Source: Chryseobacterium taeanense
GTDB lineage: Bacteria; Bacteroidota; Bacteroidia; Flavobacteriales; Weeksellaceae
NCBI RefSeq assembly: GCF_900099685.1
Contig: NZ_FNDW01000001.1
Location: forward strand, 124,001 to 188,000
Direction of reading: 5' to 3'
Length of the DNA: 64,000 nt
In this document: positions 1-9,592 of the stretch, piece after piece
Layout: every line of letters begins with the position of its first letter
How positions within the stretch are numbered: position 1 is the stretch's first letter
The notes under the pieces: model-generated
Database searches by the model: none
What the model was told of the DNA's origin: nothing
What the model saw: only the letters and a program-made list of their open reading frames with translations
Made by a program: the position numbers and the translations under genes

Positions 1-421
1 GTTTGCAGATTTTAATACACTTTTCTTTGAAAAAATTCCTATGAATTTCATAGAAGTTATTATGCTTTATCTTATTTTTTATCGGTTGAAGTTTGTCTTT
101 TTAAAATTTAATATTAAAAATATCACACGTGTGATTATCATGGTTTTGGCATTTTCAGTCATGCGAACGAGTTTTGATTATTATGAAAACAACAGGTCGG
201 AAGTTTTGATCCATAGTTTTTCTAAACATAAATTATTGTCGGTAAAGAAGAATACTTCAGTTTGTTTCTGGATTGATAAAGATTCAGATAAACAGAAGAT
301 TATAAATTTTATCATTAATCCTTACTGTGCTTCCAGGAGGCTAAACTATTTTGAAATCAGAACACTTCCTGATTCAGCTCAGAAAGTAGTTTATCATGGC
401 AAAATATTTAAGATGAATTAA
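1..421 (+). CDS. C-terminal end of a probable ComEC/Rec2-family DNA uptake protein (partial)
   Basis: The reading frame is open from base 2 to the stop at 419-421, so the gene begins upstream of the window; 139 residues are visible. The first third is hydrophobic and looks like a last membrane segment (about residues 15-50, rich in Leu, Ile, Phe). The rest is a soluble tail ending in a YFEIRTLPDSAQ-like stretch. This resembles the extreme C-terminus of Bacteroidota ComEC proteins, the inner-membrane channel for single-stranded DNA during transformation, where a degenerate beta-lactamase-like domain closes the protein. The conserved part of the family is outside the window, so the name is an inference from the tail only. 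It reads toward the sdh operon with a 143-bp gap carrying a good promoter. Confidence 0.5.
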   Translation, partial: FADFNTLFFEKIPMNFIEVIMLYLIFYRLKFVFLKFNIKNITRVIIMVLAFSVMRTSFDYYENNRSEVLIHSFSKHKLLSVKKNTSVCFWIDKDSDKQKIINFIINPYCASRRLNYFEIRTLPDSAQKVVYHGKIFKMN

Positions 422-512
422 TTGTTACGCTTTTACGTTTTTCCTTTATTTATAATATTTTAACGCTTATTTAGAAAGATTACAAACTGGCTATATGTGA
501 GATTTCTCACTT

Positions 513-541
513 TTTGATCTAGTTAACATTTCTTAATTTTG
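513..541 (+). promoter_or_regulatory. Promoter of the sdh operon
   Basis: TTTG at 513-516 and TAATTTTG at 534-541, 17 bases apart, match the Bacteroidota sigma-A consensus (TTTG, about 19 bases, TAnnTTTG). The sdhC start codon lies 23 bases downstream of the -7 box. Confidence 0.65.
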
Positions 542-564
542 TGGAAAATCAAATTTAAACTTAT

Positions 565-1227
565 ATGGCAGGTTTAACGAGTTCTACGATAGGTAGAAAA
601 TATGCTATGGCATTGTCGGCTATCTTTTTGCTGATATTTCTGGTGATGCACCTTTCTGTAAACCTTTTGTCGGTTTTTGGTGAGGATGCTTACAACAATG
701 CTTCGCAGTTTATGGGGTATAATCCTCTTATTCAATTTGTAATGCAGCCGGTTCTGATAGTTGCTGTGATTTTCCATTTTGTAATGGGATTTGTTTTGGA
801 AATTAAAAACCAAAAAGCACGTCCTGTTAAATACGAGTCTAACAATCCTTCTCACAATTCTACATGGATGTCAAGAAATATGATTATTTCCGGAGCTGTG
901 GTTTTGGCTTTTATTTTTCTTCATATGTATGATTTCTGGTTTCACGAAATGAACTACAAGTACATAGACGGATTGCCAATTGAAGAATCGCGTTTCTGGG
1001 GAGATCTGCACGCAAAATTTGCAGATGTCTGGAGAGTAATCCTATATGTTATTTCTTTTATTTTACTGGGGTTGCATTTGGGACACGGTTTTCAGTCTTC
1101 ATTCCAGTCGATTGGGGCAAGACACCCTAAATATACTCCTGTTATTATGGCATTAGGAAAATGGTATTCCATCCTGATTCCTGCAGGTTTTATTTTTATC
1201 GCAATTTATCACTTCGTAACTCAATAA
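565..1227 (+). CDS. sdhC: Succinate dehydrogenase cytochrome b subunit (b558 type)
   Basis: Membrane anchor of complex II, 220 residues with about five hydrophobic segments (near residues 12-35, 58-80, 104-124, 154-174 and 196-217). Histidines inside the helices (for example His29 in a VMHLSVNLL stretch and histidines in helices 2, 3 and 4) are candidate haem ligands. This is the single-anchor, dihaem type of Bacteroidota and Bacillus, which has no separate SdhD; the protein hands electrons from SdhB to menaquinone. It is followed after 15 bases by sdhA, so the genes are co-transcribed from the promoter at 513-541. The ATG was chosen because the family begins MAGL(T/S)SS. Confidence 0.95.
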   Translation: MAGLTSSTIGRKYAMALSAIFLLIFLVMHLSVNLLSVFGEDAYNNASQFMGYNPLIQFVMQPVLIVAVIFHFVMGFVLEIKNQKARPVKYESNNPSHNSTWMSRNMIISGAVVLAFIFLHMYDFWFHEMNYKYIDGLPIEESRFWGDLHAKFADVWRVILYVISFILLGLHLGHGFQSSFQSIGARHPKYTPVIMALGKWYSILIPAGFIFIAIYHFVTQ

Positions 1228-1242
1228 TATCAATATACTAAT

Positions 1243-3255
1243 ATGAGTAAATTAGATTCAAAAATTCCGGCGGGTCCTCTAAAGGATAAGTGGAAAAATC
1301 ATAAAGACCATATGAACCTTGTTGCACCAAACAACAGAGACAAGATTGATATTATTGTTGTTGGAACAGGTTTGGCAGGTGGCTCTGCTGCAGCTACTTT
1401 AGCAGAGCAGGGATATAATGTAAAGGCATTCTGCTACCAGGATTCTCCGAGAAGAGCGCACTCTATTGCTGCTCAGGGAGGTATCAATGCTGCTAAAAAT
1501 TACCAGGGAGACGGTGACTCTACTTACAGATTGTTCTACGATACCATCAAAGGTGGTGATTATAGAGCAAGAGAAGCTAATGTTTACAGACTGGCTGAAG
1601 TTTCAGCTAATATTATAGATCAATGTGTTGCTCAGGGTGTTCCTTTCGGCCGTGAGTATGGAGGTCAGCTTGATAACCGTTCATTTGGTGGGGTTCAGGT
1701 AAAAAGAACGTTCTATGCAAAAGGACAAACTGGTCAGCAGTTGTTATTAGGTGCATATTCTGCAATGAGCCGTCAGATCGGTAAAGGCAGAATCAAAATG
1801 TACAACCGTCATGAAATGATGGATCTTGTAATCGTTGACGGAAAAGCAAGAGGAATTATTGCAAGAAACCTTGTAACAGGTGAGATCGAAAGACATTCTG
1901 CTCACGCAGTTGTTATCGCTTCCGGAGGTTACGGAAACGTATATTTCCTTTCCACGAATGCTATGGGATCGAATGTTTCCGCAGCATGGAAAATTCACAA
2001 AAAAGGAGCGTATTTTGCAAATCCTTGTTATGTACAGATTCACCCGACATGTATTCCGGTTCACGGAACGCAGCAGTCTAAACTGACGTTGATGTCCGAA
2101 TCGTTAAGAAATTCAGGAAGAATCTGGGTTCCTAAAAAGAAAGAAGATGCAGAAGCCATCAGAGCAGGAAAACTCAGACCTGAAAATATTAAAGAAGAAG
2201 ACAGAGATTATTATCTTGAAAGAAGATATCCTGCATTCGGTAACCTTGTACCTAGAGACGTTGCTTCGAGAGCGGCTAAAGAAAGATGCGATGCCGGATA
2301 CGGAATTGAAAATAATGATACTCAGGAGGGTGTTTATCTTGATTTCTCTACAGAGATCATGAAAAAAGGTAGAGAAGCTGCGATCGAAAAACATATTCAT
2401 AATCCGACAGATCAGCAAATCTATGATTTAGGAAAGAGTTGGGTTGAGGAAAAATACGGTAACTTATTCGTTATGTACGAAAAAATTACTGCTGATGATC
2501 CTTACAAAACTCCGATGAAGATTTATCCTGCAGTTCACTATACAATGGGTGGTGTTTGGGTTGATTATAATCTTCAGTCTACGATTCCTGGGTGTTTCGT
2601 AATCGGTGAAGCTAACTTCTCTGATCACGGTGCCAACAGATTAGGGGCTTCTGCTTTGATGCAGGGACTTGCTGACGGATATTTTGTACTTCCTTACACC
2701 ATTGCAAATTATCTTTCTGCAGATATCAGAACAGGAGCAATTCCTACCAATTCATCATCATTTGATGAAGCTGAAAAAGGAATCAAAGAAAAAGTTGATT
2801 TCTTCATTAATAATAAAGGAACACATTCTGTAGATTATTTCCACAAGAAATTAGGAAACATTATGTGGAACAAAGTAGGAATGGGAAGAACGCCTGAAGG
2901 TTTAAGAGAAGCTATAAAAGAAATCGAAGAAGTAAGAAACGATTTCTGGAAAAACGTAAAGGTTCCCGGAGATAACGACGGCATGAATACTGAGCTTGAA
3001 AAAGCATTCAGAGTTGCTGACTTCCTAGAACTTGGGCAATTGATGGCTATCGATGCGCTACATAGAAATGAATCTTGTGGAGGACACTTCCGTGAAGACC
3101 ACTCAACTCCGGACGGAGAAGCTGAAAGAGACGATATTAATTACAAATATGTTGGAGCTTGGGAATATCAGGGAAGCGATATCAATGCAGAAGTATTGCA
3201 TAAAGAAGAGCTGATCTATGATAATATTGAAGTGAAAACAAGAAGTTACAAATAA
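1243..3255 (+). CDS. sdhA: Succinate dehydrogenase flavoprotein subunit
   Basis: Oxidises succinate to fumarate in the TCA cycle on the cytoplasmic face of the membrane. The 670-residue protein shows the FAD-binding VVGTGLAGG at about 39-47, the [12 protein letters not shown] motif at 73-84 whose His73 is the expected covalent FAD attachment site, the RDVASR substrate and proton-relay motif in the middle, and GGHFREDH near the C-terminus. The length is typical of the longer Bacteroidota/epsilon type (about 640-670) and exceeds the E. coli form. The start is 15 bases after sdhC. The small secreted protein that follows begins only 5 bases after this stop. Confidence 0.97.
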   Translation: MSKLDSKIPAGPLKDKWKNHKDHMNLVAPNNRDKIDIIVVGTGLAGGSAAATLAEQGYNVKAFCYQDSPRRAHSIAAQGGINAAKNYQGDGDSTYRLFYDTIKGGDYRAREANVYRLAEVSANIIDQCVAQGVPFGREYGGQLDNRSFGGVQVKRTFYAKGQTGQQLLLGAYSAMSRQIGKGRIKMYNRHEMMDLVIVDGKARGIIARNLVTGEIERHSAHAVVIASGGYGNVYFLSTNAMGSNVSAAWKIHKKGAYFANPCYVQIHPTCIPVHGTQQSKLTLMSESLRNSGRIWVPKKKEDAEAIRAGKLRPENIKEEDRDYYLERRYPAFGNLVPRDVASRAAKERCDAGYGIENNDTQEGVYLDFSTEIMKKGREAAIEKHIHNPTDQQIYDLGKSWVEEKYGNLFVMYEKITADDPYKTPMKIYPAVHYTMGGVWVDYNLQSTIPGCFVIGEANFSDHGANRLGASALMQGLADGYFVLPYTIANYLSADIRTGAIPTNSSSFDEAEKGIKEKVDFFINNKGTHSVDYFHKKLGNIMWNKVGMGRTPEGLREAIKEIEEVRNDFWKNVKVPGDNDGMNTELEKAFRVADFLELGQLMAIDALHRNESCGGHFREDHSTPDGEAERDDINYKYVGAWEYQGSDINAEVLHKEELIYDNIEVKTRSYK

Positions 3256-3260
3256 CAGAT

Positions 3261-3836
3261 ATGGAGAGTTTAAAAAAAGTACTGTTGTTTTTTGTGATTT
3301 TCTCCGGACTTTCTACCGTTTTTGCTCAAAAAGTAACAACCCAGTCTATCGATAAACCTTCCGAAGGAAAGTCTCTTGTATATATTTTAAAGACAGGAGC
3401 CGGCGCTTTGCTCAATTTCCGGGTTTATGATAAAGATAAATTTCTTGGAGCTATTCCGAGTGGGAAATATTTAGTGTACGAATGTGAACCTGGTGAACAT
3501 TTGTTTTGGGCTGGTTCAGAGAACAGAGATTATGTTGAAGCCAATTTAGAACCTAATTCAGTATATGTTCTGAATGCCGAAGGACAAATGGGCGTATTCA
3601 TTGCAAGCGTTAGCCTTAGGCCTTTGAAACCTACGGAATTCAGAGACAAAAAACTTTTTTATCAGGTGGTTAAAAATAATACCAAAACGGTATATCAGCC
3701 ATCTTCGGATGATAAGGCTGAAAATATTGCAAAAGCAATAGAAAAGTATAATGATCTGAAAAGTAGAAATTCTAATAAAATTGCAGTTTTAAGTTCAGAT
3801 ATGAAATTTGAAAATGCAGACAAACCAACAAAATAA
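3261..3836 (+). CDS. Secreted DUF2846-like protein inside the sdh operon
   Basis: A 191-residue protein with a clear signal peptide (MESLKK followed by a hydrophobic core and VFAQ at about 20-23). The mature part contains a SLVYILKTGAG...NFRVYDKDKFLG...PSGKYLVYECEPGEHLFWA pattern that fits DUF2846-type envelope proteins: a beta-sandwich in which a ligand or cell-wall-facing domain ends in a GEH turn. No catalytic residues are visible. It begins 5 bases after sdhA and ends 24 bases before sdhB, so it must be co-transcribed with complex II, yet it is exported and is not a known subunit. Its function is unknown. It could be a passenger gene or a periplasmic factor linked to the respiratory complex. 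Confidence 0.85.
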   Translation: MESLKKVLLFFVIFSGLSTVFAQKVTTQSIDKPSEGKSLVYILKTGAGALLNFRVYDKDKFLGAIPSGKYLVYECEPGEHLFWAGSENRDYVEANLEPNSVYVLNAEGQMGVFIASVSLRPLKPTEFRDKKLFYQVVKNNTKTVYQPSSDDKAENIAKAIEKYNDLKSRNSNKIAVLSSDMKFENADKPTK

Positions 3837-3860
3837 TCTCCAACCTATAAATATAATATT

Positions 3861-4628
3861 ATGAGTGCAAAAAAAGGCTTACATCTTACGCTGAAAATTT
3901 GGAGACAAAAAAATAATAAATCTAAAGGTCAGTTTGAGACTTATAAAATATCGGATGTTTCTACAGATTCTTCATTCCTAGAAATGTTAGACATCCTTAA
4001 CGAAAACTTAATCAACGAAGGAAAAGAACCAATCGCTTTCGACCACGACTGTCGTGAAGGAATCTGCGGAATGTGTTCTCTTTACATCAACGGTAGAGCA
4101 CATGGCCCGGATACGGGAATTACTACCTGTCAGCTTCACATGAGAATGTTCAAAGACGGTGAAACAATCGTTATTGAACCGTGGAGAAGTGCCGCTTTCC
4201 CTGTTATTAAAGATTTAATGGTAGACAGAAGCGCATTCGACAGAGTAATGGCTGCTGGTGGTTTCATTTCGGTGAATACTTCTGGAAATACATTGGATGC
4301 CAATGCGATTCCGGTTCCTAAAGAAGATGCAGACAAAGCAATGGATGCTGCAGCCTGTATCGGATGTGGAGCTTGTGTAGCTACTTGTAAAAACGGATCT
4401 GCAATGCTTTTCGTTGGGGCTAAAGTTTCTCAATATGCACTTTTACCACAAGGTAGAATAGAAGCGAAAAGAAGAGTTCTGAATATGGTGAAAGCAATGG
4501 ATGAAGAAGGGTTCGGAAACTGTTCAAACACAGGTGCTTGTGAAGTGGAATGTCCGAAAGGAATTTCTCTTGAGAATATTGCCAGAATGAACAGAGAGTA
4601 TATGGCAGCATTTGTTGACAGAGGATAA
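3861..4628 (+). CDS. sdhB: Succinate dehydrogenase iron-sulfur subunit
   Basis: Transfers electrons from the flavin of SdhA to the membrane anchor. The 255-residue protein carries the plant-type [2Fe-2S] cysteines ([11 protein letters not shown] at about 62-72 plus a later Cys near 90), the [11 protein letters not shown] cluster for [4Fe-4S] and the [14 protein letters not shown] segment for the [3Fe-4S] centre. All expected cysteines are present. It is the last gene of the operon, with an intrinsic terminator 20 bases after its stop. Confidence 0.97.
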   Translation: MSAKKGLHLTLKIWRQKNNKSKGQFETYKISDVSTDSSFLEMLDILNENLINEGKEPIAFDHDCREGICGMCSLYINGRAHGPDTGITTCQLHMRMFKDGETIVIEPWRSAAFPVIKDLMVDRSAFDRVMAAGGFISVNTSGNTLDANAIPVPKEDADKAMDAAACIGCGACVATCKNGSAMLFVGAKVSQYALLPQGRIEAKRRVLNMVKAMDEEGFGNCSNTGACEVECPKGISLENIARMNREYMAAFVDRG

Positions 4629-4647
4629 AATTTATTTATTATATCAT

Positions 4648-4682
4648 AAAAAATCGTCTCCTTTACGGATGGCGATTTTTTT
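4648..4682 (+). terminator. Rho-independent terminator of the sdh operon
   Basis: AAAAAATCG (4648-4656) pairs with CGATTTTTT (4673-4681), with a further TCC/GGA pairing inside, and ends in a T run just after sdhB. Confidence 0.8.
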
Positions 4683-4762
4683 AGTTAAATCTTTCATAAA
4701 AGTAACATTTGCTTGCTTTTAATTTATCTAAAAACCTATTTTTGCGTAATTATAAAATTAAA

Positions 4763-6307
4763 ATGAAAAAATATCTTTTATTGTTTATCATCTCTGTTTT
4801 TGTGATGTCTTGCTCTAAAAAAGTCGAAGTAAAAGGAAAAATCAGCGGCGGTTCTCCATTAGAAAGAATCGAATTCATCGAAGCATCGGGAGTCGCTACT
4901 TTACCATTAATTAATATCGGAATTAATAAAGACGGAACTTTCGCTGGAAGCTTTGAAGCTCCTAAAAGCGGAATGTACGTAATGTCTTATGGTGGAAAAC
5001 AAAACCTTATTTATTTAAAAGGAGGTCAGAAGCTTGAGATTACAGGTAACGGAATGACTTTCCCATCAGAATATGTTATTACTGGTGATGCCAAAAATAA
5101 TAATGATTTCTTTACCGCTACACAAAAGTATCTTACCAATTATGCCCAGAAGGTGAATATGAATGAACTTATGGCGAAGGATGAGAAAACTTTCTTAAAA
5201 GGAATCGAAAAAGTTCAGGCCGATATTAATAAAAATATTGAAGAAAACGTTCAGAAATTCAATCCTGATAATGAGATTGTGCAGTGGAAAAAGAACGATT
5301 TGTCAAGTACTCTGCTTACTATTTTGAATCAGTATGAGATGAACCATAAACAAATGGGGAATCCATCTTTCAAAGTAACGAAAGCTTTTACCGATTTTGA
5401 AAACAAACTTCAGGAGAATAAAGATGTGATGGTAAAAGAAAACCCTTACTACAGACAATATCTTTTAGGTAAAATGAGTCCTGATTTCCAAAAGTATGCG
5501 CAGGCAAACAGCGCAGGTAAAACAGATATTACCACTTCAGAATTGTTTACTGAATATTTAAAGAAAAATCAGAAAGACCTTTCACAAACAGCAAAAGATT
5601 ATTTATTGGCTTTTGTAATGGCTCAGTCTGATATTCACCCGGGAGTGCCTGAAAAAACTGTTGAGAAAATTAAAAAAATCATCGATACAGATATTAAAGA
5701 TGCTACCATTAAAGAAGATTTAAAGAAAATTCAGTTTGCTATTAACGGTTTCAAAATCGGTGAGCAGGCTCCGGAAGCATCATTAATCAAAGCTGACGGA
5801 AAATCATACAATCTTTCATCAAATAAAGGAAAACCATACATGATGATGTTCTATGCATCTTGGAATCCTTACATTGGAGAGGCATCGATCCCTGTTTTAA
5901 AAGAAGTTGTAAATTTCTACAAATCAAAAATGAATTTTGTTTTTGTAAATGTTGATGATACAAAAGATCAGTTTATAAAAACAAGCAATTCGCTGATGAA
6001 AGGAATTACCGGAACGAATGTGTATGGTGAAGGAGGATTAAATTCTGATATTGCCAAAAAATATGGAGTTTATGGTTTCAAATTACCTTGCTTTATTGTT
6101 GTTGATAAAGACGGCAAAATTGCCAGCAAACCATTCTTCAACCTTGGAGATCCTGAACTGGTAACTGTTTTGGATAAACAAACAGGACTTTCTGCTCCTA
6201 AAGTAAATCCTAACGTTCAACTGCAACCGGGATCTGGTATGGATCCAGCTGCGGGTCAACAGGCTCCTCAGCAACAGCCAAATCCTCAGCCGGCTCAGAC
6301 AAAATAA
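4763..6307 (+). CDS. Thioredoxin-fold (TlpA-like) lipoprotein lacking the CxxC active site
   Basis: The start chosen (ATG at 4763) gives a lipoprotein signal with lipobox VMSC; an in-frame upstream ATG at 4709 would spoil the signal. The 514-residue product has an N-terminal DUF4369-like beta domain (about 20-115), a helical middle, and a C-terminal TlpA/AhpC-like thioredoxin domain (about 335-480, beginning IGEQAPEASL). Where TlpA proteins have WCxxC, this one reads W367-N-P-Y-I371, so both redox cysteines are absent. The cis-proline strand (LPCFIVVDKDGK) is kept. The last 30 residues are rich in Pro and Gln. A non-catalytic binding or structural role in the periplasm is likely. It is a single-gene unit with a terminator on each side. 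Confidence 0.85.
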   Translation: MKKYLLLFIISVFVMSCSKKVEVKGKISGGSPLERIEFIEASGVATLPLINIGINKDGTFAGSFEAPKSGMYVMSYGGKQNLIYLKGGQKLEITGNGMTFPSEYVITGDAKNNNDFFTATQKYLTNYAQKVNMNELMAKDEKTFLKGIEKVQADINKNIEENVQKFNPDNEIVQWKKNDLSSTLLTILNQYEMNHKQMGNPSFKVTKAFTDFENKLQENKDVMVKENPYYRQYLLGKMSPDFQKYAQANSAGKTDITTSELFTEYLKKNQKDLSQTAKDYLLAFVMAQSDIHPGVPEKTVEKIKKIIDTDIKDATIKEDLKKIQFAINGFKIGEQAPEASLIKADGKSYNLSSNKGKPYMMMFYASWNPYIGEASIPVLKEVVNFYKSKMNFVFVNVDDTKDQFIKTSNSLMKGITGTNVYGEGGLNSDIAKKYGVYGFKLPCFIVVDKDGKIASKPFFNLGDPELVTVLDKQTGLSAPKVNPNVQLQPGSGMDPAAGQQAPQQQPNPQPAQTK

Positions 6308-6327
6308 TTTAAATTCAATACAGATAG

Positions 6328-6356
6328 AAACCTTGTCTTCGGATAAGGTTTTTTTT
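6328..6356 (+). terminator. Rho-independent terminator
   Basis: AAACCTTGTC (6328-6337), a TTCG tetraloop and GATAAGGTTT (6342-6351) form a stable stem followed by a T run, just after the TlpA-like gene. Confidence 0.85.
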
Positions 6357-6457
6357 ATTGTATTTTTGCAGACTGAAACGTAAGCGTTTCCAATTATGCT
6401 TTGTTAAGCTTTAAATCTTTGACAAAGTTTTAGAAGTTAAAACAGAAAAAATTCTTA

Positions 6458-7870
6458 ATGAAAAAGAGAAATAAGAAAAATATTATTCTTGAAAATATTA
6501 AACTCTTAAATGCGGGGGCAAAAGGTGTTGCCATCGGTAGAACGGAGGAAGGGAAAACGGTGATGGTGACAGGAGCGATTCCCGGGGATGTTGTTAATGT
6601 AAAAGTTAAAAAAGCGAAATCTAAATATTATGAAGGCGAAGCGTTAGACCTGCTTGAAAAATCACCTTACCGAGTAGACCCGAAATGTATTCATTTTGGG
6701 GTTTGCGGGGGATGCAAATGGCAGAACATGAGCTATGAAAAGCAATTGGATTTTAAGCAGGAAGAAGTTTATAATAATATTAAAAGAATCGGTGGAATTG
6801 ATGATTTCGAAACCATGCCGATTCTCGGTTCGGAAGAGCAGTATTATTACAGAAATAAAATGGAATTTTCTTTTTCCAATGCACGCTGGCTAACTCAGTA
6901 CGAAATAAGCTCGGAAGAAAATTTTGGTAATAGAGATGCATTAGGATTCCACATTCCTGGAATGTGGAGTAAAATTCTTGATCTTAAAGAATGCTTCCTT
7001 CAGGAGGAACCTTCCAATACAATAAGACTTGCCGTAAAAGAGTATGCTGTAAAAAACGGACTGGACTTTTTTGATGTCAGAAATCACGAAGGTTTCCTGA
7101 GAACTTTAATGATGAGGCAGAACTCCAAAGGTGAATGGATGGTTCTTTTCCAGCTGTACAGAGAAGAAAAAGAAAGCAGGGAAAAGCTTTTCCAATTCTT
7201 ACTGGAAACTTTTCCGCAGATAAAGACGCTGGTTTATGCGATCAATCCTAAACCGAATGATTCAATCTATGATCTGGACATCAATGTGTATTCAGGTGAT
7301 GGTTTTTTAATGGAAGAAATGGATGGACTGAAATTCAAAATCGGCCCGAAGTCATTCTTTCAAACCAATTATAAGCAGGCGCTGGAGCTGTATAGAAAAA
7401 CACTTGAATTTGCAGATTTAAAAGGCAATGAAGTAGTATATGATTTATATACAGGCACAGGAACAATTGCACAATATGTAGCCAGAAAAGCAAAGCAGGT
7501 AATTGGGATAGAATCCGTACAGGAAGCTATTGATGCAGCTGTAGAACACGCAGAATTGAACGGGCTTACCAATACAACGTTTTATTGTGGTGATATGAAA
7601 GATATTTTTAATGACGAATTTCTAGCTAATCATCCGAAAGCTGATGTTTTAATCACTGACCCACCAAGAGACGGAATGCATCAGAAAGTTGTAGAGCAGA
7701 TATTGAAGCTGTCACCTGAAAAAGTAGTTTATGTAAGTTGTAATTCTGCGACACAGGCTCGTGATCTTGCTTTAATGAAAGAACATTATCAAGTGGTGAA
7801 AATTTTACCCGTGGATATGTTCCCGCAAACTCACCATGTTGAAAATATTGCATTGCTGATTAAGAAATAA
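6458..7870 (+). CDS. rlmD: 23S rRNA (uracil-C5)-methyltransferase of the RlmD/RumA family
   Basis: Methylates a uridine of 23S rRNA (U1939 in E. coli) using S-adenosylmethionine. The 470-residue protein has an N-terminal TRAM RNA-binding domain (about 10-65), an iron-sulfur cysteine set (CIHFGVCGGC at about 74-83 plus the later Cys in LKECF), the SAM-binding YDLYTGTGTIA and the catalytic VYVSCNSATQARDL near the C-terminus, whose Cys attacks C6 of the uracil. RlmD and the related RlmCD/RlmC enzymes are hard to tell apart by sequence alone, so the exact site is inferred. The start is an ATG preceded by an A-rich leader, as is usual here. Confidence 0.9.
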   Translation: MKKRNKKNIILENIKLLNAGAKGVAIGRTEEGKTVMVTGAIPGDVVNVKVKKAKSKYYEGEALDLLEKSPYRVDPKCIHFGVCGGCKWQNMSYEKQLDFKQEEVYNNIKRIGGIDDFETMPILGSEEQYYYRNKMEFSFSNARWLTQYEISSEENFGNRDALGFHIPGMWSKILDLKECFLQEEPSNTIRLAVKEYAVKNGLDFFDVRNHEGFLRTLMMRQNSKGEWMVLFQLYREEKESREKLFQFLLETFPQIKTLVYAINPKPNDSIYDLDINVYSGDGFLMEEMDGLKFKIGPKSFFQTNYKQALELYRKTLEFADLKGNEVVYDLYTGTGTIAQYVARKAKQVIGIESVQEAIDAAVEHAELNGLTNTTFYCGDMKDIFNDEFLANHPKADVLITDPPRDGMHQKVVEQILKLSPEKVVYVSCNSATQARDLALMKEHYQVVKILPVDMFPQTHHVENIALLIKK

Positions 7871-7903
7871 TTTATTTAAATTTGAAAACGATCAAATATT
7901 AAT

Positions 7904-8386
7904 ATGAAGTATTTTAAATTCCTGTTAGCTCTATGTTTTATCAGTATGCTGCTTTCCTGCGGCGCTGACGATGACATCTGTGAAAATGGTGAAGGAACTC
8001 CCGGAATGAAAGTCTCGTTTCTTACGTTCGCTGATAAAAAAGTGAAAACACTTGATTCACTTTATGTTGCGGTAGATTACGGATCGGGAAAAGTTCAGCT
8101 TGGAGGGTTGGCAAAAATCACCTCCAGGGTAATTCCTTTGAGAGTAGACGATTCTCCGTACACAGATATCTATTTCAGAACAGAAAATAACGGAGCCGAA
8201 TCCAAAGTAAGGATAAATTATTCTACAAAATCAGTTTACGTTTCCCCGGGATGTGGGATTAAGAGAACGTATGAAAACTTAAATTCAGTATTAACTACAT
8301 CAACAATGGCTCCTGTGAAAGGCATCGAAGACGGACAAAATTTTATAGAGAATGAAGACAAGACTAATCTTTACCTTCTTTTTTAG
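7904..8386 (+). CDS. DUF6452-like lipoprotein
   Basis: A 160-residue protein with a lipoprotein signal (lipobox LLSC at about 16-19, followed by GADDD). The mature part is short and beta-rich, starting with a C-x-n-G segment (ICENGEGTPG) and having one later Cys (PGCGI) that may form a disulfide. I recall this family as DUF6452, a flavobacterial protein placed next to rlmD and a DUF6048 gene, which is the order seen here. No enzymatic motif is visible and the function is unknown. Its 3' end overlaps the next gene by 35 bases in another frame, so the two are probably translationally coupled. Confidence 0.8.
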   Translation: MKYFKFLLALCFISMLLSCGADDDICENGEGTPGMKVSFLTFADKKVKTLDSLYVAVDYGSGKVQLGGLAKITSRVIPLRVDDSPYTDIYFRTENNGAESKVRINYSTKSVYVSPGCGIKRTYENLNSVLTTSTMAPVKGIEDGQNFIENEDKTNLYLLF

Positions 8387-9011
8387 CCTGATTGGTATTT
8401 TGGGTTTTGGTCAGAAAACCAAAGAACAAAAAAAAGAAAAATGGAAATATGAGCCCAATTTTATGGTTGGCGGCGATGTTCTTAATGCCGGAGTATCATT
8501 TTTTTCAGATAGGAAACTTTATCAGGGATTTATTTCCTCAAAAATAAAAGATAATATTCATGCTATTGTTGAAGCCGGATTTGAGTCTAATATTTACCAG
8601 AAAAATAGCTATGACGCAAAGGTTAATGGCCCTTTCCTGAAAATAGGGGCTTTTTATATGCTGGCGAAAGATCTTGAAAATGAGTTTAATGGCTTTTATG
8701 CAGGCGGAAAGGCAGGCGGCTCTTTTTATACTCAGGAATATATGGCAGTTCCGGTACGAGGCTATGGAGGAAGCAGTTCTTCTATTAGTTTTCCGTCATC
8801 TACGCAGTCTTCTTATTGGCTAGAGGGAACGATCGGCGGAAGAGTGCAGCTTTTTGAATCCAATTTTTACATTGATGTAAATCTCCAGCCAAGATATCTT
8901 GTTTTCACAACAAAACAAGATGACATACAGCCTATGATCGTTCCGGGGTTCGGAAAAAGCTCTTCTAAATTCAATATGGGCTTTGCCTGGAATCTAGCGT
9001 ATAAGTTTTAG
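8352..9011 (+). CDS. DUF6048-like outer-membrane beta-barrel candidate
   Basis: A 219-residue protein with a signal peptide (cleavage near GFGQ at about 19-21). The mature sequence has alternating aromatic and hydrophobic strands with glycine turns (NFMVGGDVLNAGVSFF, GFYAGGKAGGSFY) and ends in Phe (LAYKF), as outer-membrane beta barrels do. This matches DUF6048, which usually sits behind the DUF6452 lipoprotein. Together they look like an envelope pair of unknown function. The gene overlaps the previous one by 35 bases, and its stop overlaps the convergent gene on the other strand by 4 bases. Confidence 0.8.
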   Translation: MKTRLIFTFFFSLIGILGFGQKTKEQKKEKWKYEPNFMVGGDVLNAGVSFFSDRKLYQGFISSKIKDNIHAIVEAGFESNIYQKNSYDAKVNGPFLKIGAFYMLAKDLENEFNGFYAGGKAGGSFYTQEYMAVPVRGYGGSSSSISFPSSTQSSYWLEGTIGGRVQLFESNFYIDVNLQPRYLVFTTKQDDIQPMIVPGFGKSSSKFNMGFAWNLAYKF

Positions 9012-9493
9012 CGAAATTCAGGTTTTGTATTTTTAAGCATACCTCCTTTACCTTTTAATAAATGATATAATCCCTCCAGTTCTTTTGGGGGGATTCCTGC
9101 GTCAAATGCTGAAGATTCGTACATCTTTCCCTTTGAAAAAATTATGATTGAGGATGATAACGCTCTGTCAGAAAATCTGTTGTCTGTAGGGGCTTGATAA
9201 GATGAAATTTTTGATAAATCCAACAAACTTACCTGTTTTATAATATTTTGCCAATCGGAAAGAGGAAAAGGTAATTTTTCCAGTTTATCATTTAATGAAA
9301 CCGTTAATGAATCCGGTTCAAAAGTTACGATTCGGTTCATACCTCTCGTTTGTTCTTTTAATTCTATTTTATAAATTTCTTGCATCTTTTTATTTATGAT
9401 TGCAATGTTTTCATTGCTTTTTGTTTTATGTTGGGAAATGCATTGAATATGAAATAAAACGAATAATACTAATAATAATGAATGCTTTTTCAT
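9008..9493 (-). CDS. Hypothetical exported protein
   Basis: A 161-residue protein with a signal sequence; the HIQCIS segment at about 16-20 could be a lipobox (weak match) or a plain cleavage site. The mature part contains a KELTRGMNR-like basic region, a VSLNDKLEKLPFPLSDW segment and a C-terminal GIPPKELEGLYHLL helix. I do not recognise the family. It is transcribed toward the DUF6048 gene and overlaps its stop by 4 bases, with its own promoter presumably in the 99-bp gap shared divergently with the M43 protease. It looks like a real gene because the frame is clean, the signal is sensible and it fills the gap. Confidence 0.65.
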   Translation of the reverse strand: MKKHSLLLVLFVLFHIQCISQHKTKSNENIAIINKKMQEIYKIELKEQTRGMNRIVTFEPDSLTVSLNDKLEKLPFPLSDWQNIIKQVSLLDLSKISSYQAPTDNRFSDRALSSSIIIFSKGKMYESSAFDAGIPPKELEGLYHLLKGKGGMLKNTKPEFR

Positions 9494-9592
9494 TTGTTCT
9501 TTTTTTGTAAAAAGTTAGCTTTTTATAGTCATTAAGTATTAAAAAATGTGCCGAAAAATAATATATTTGCAAAATATTATAAAAATTAAGAA

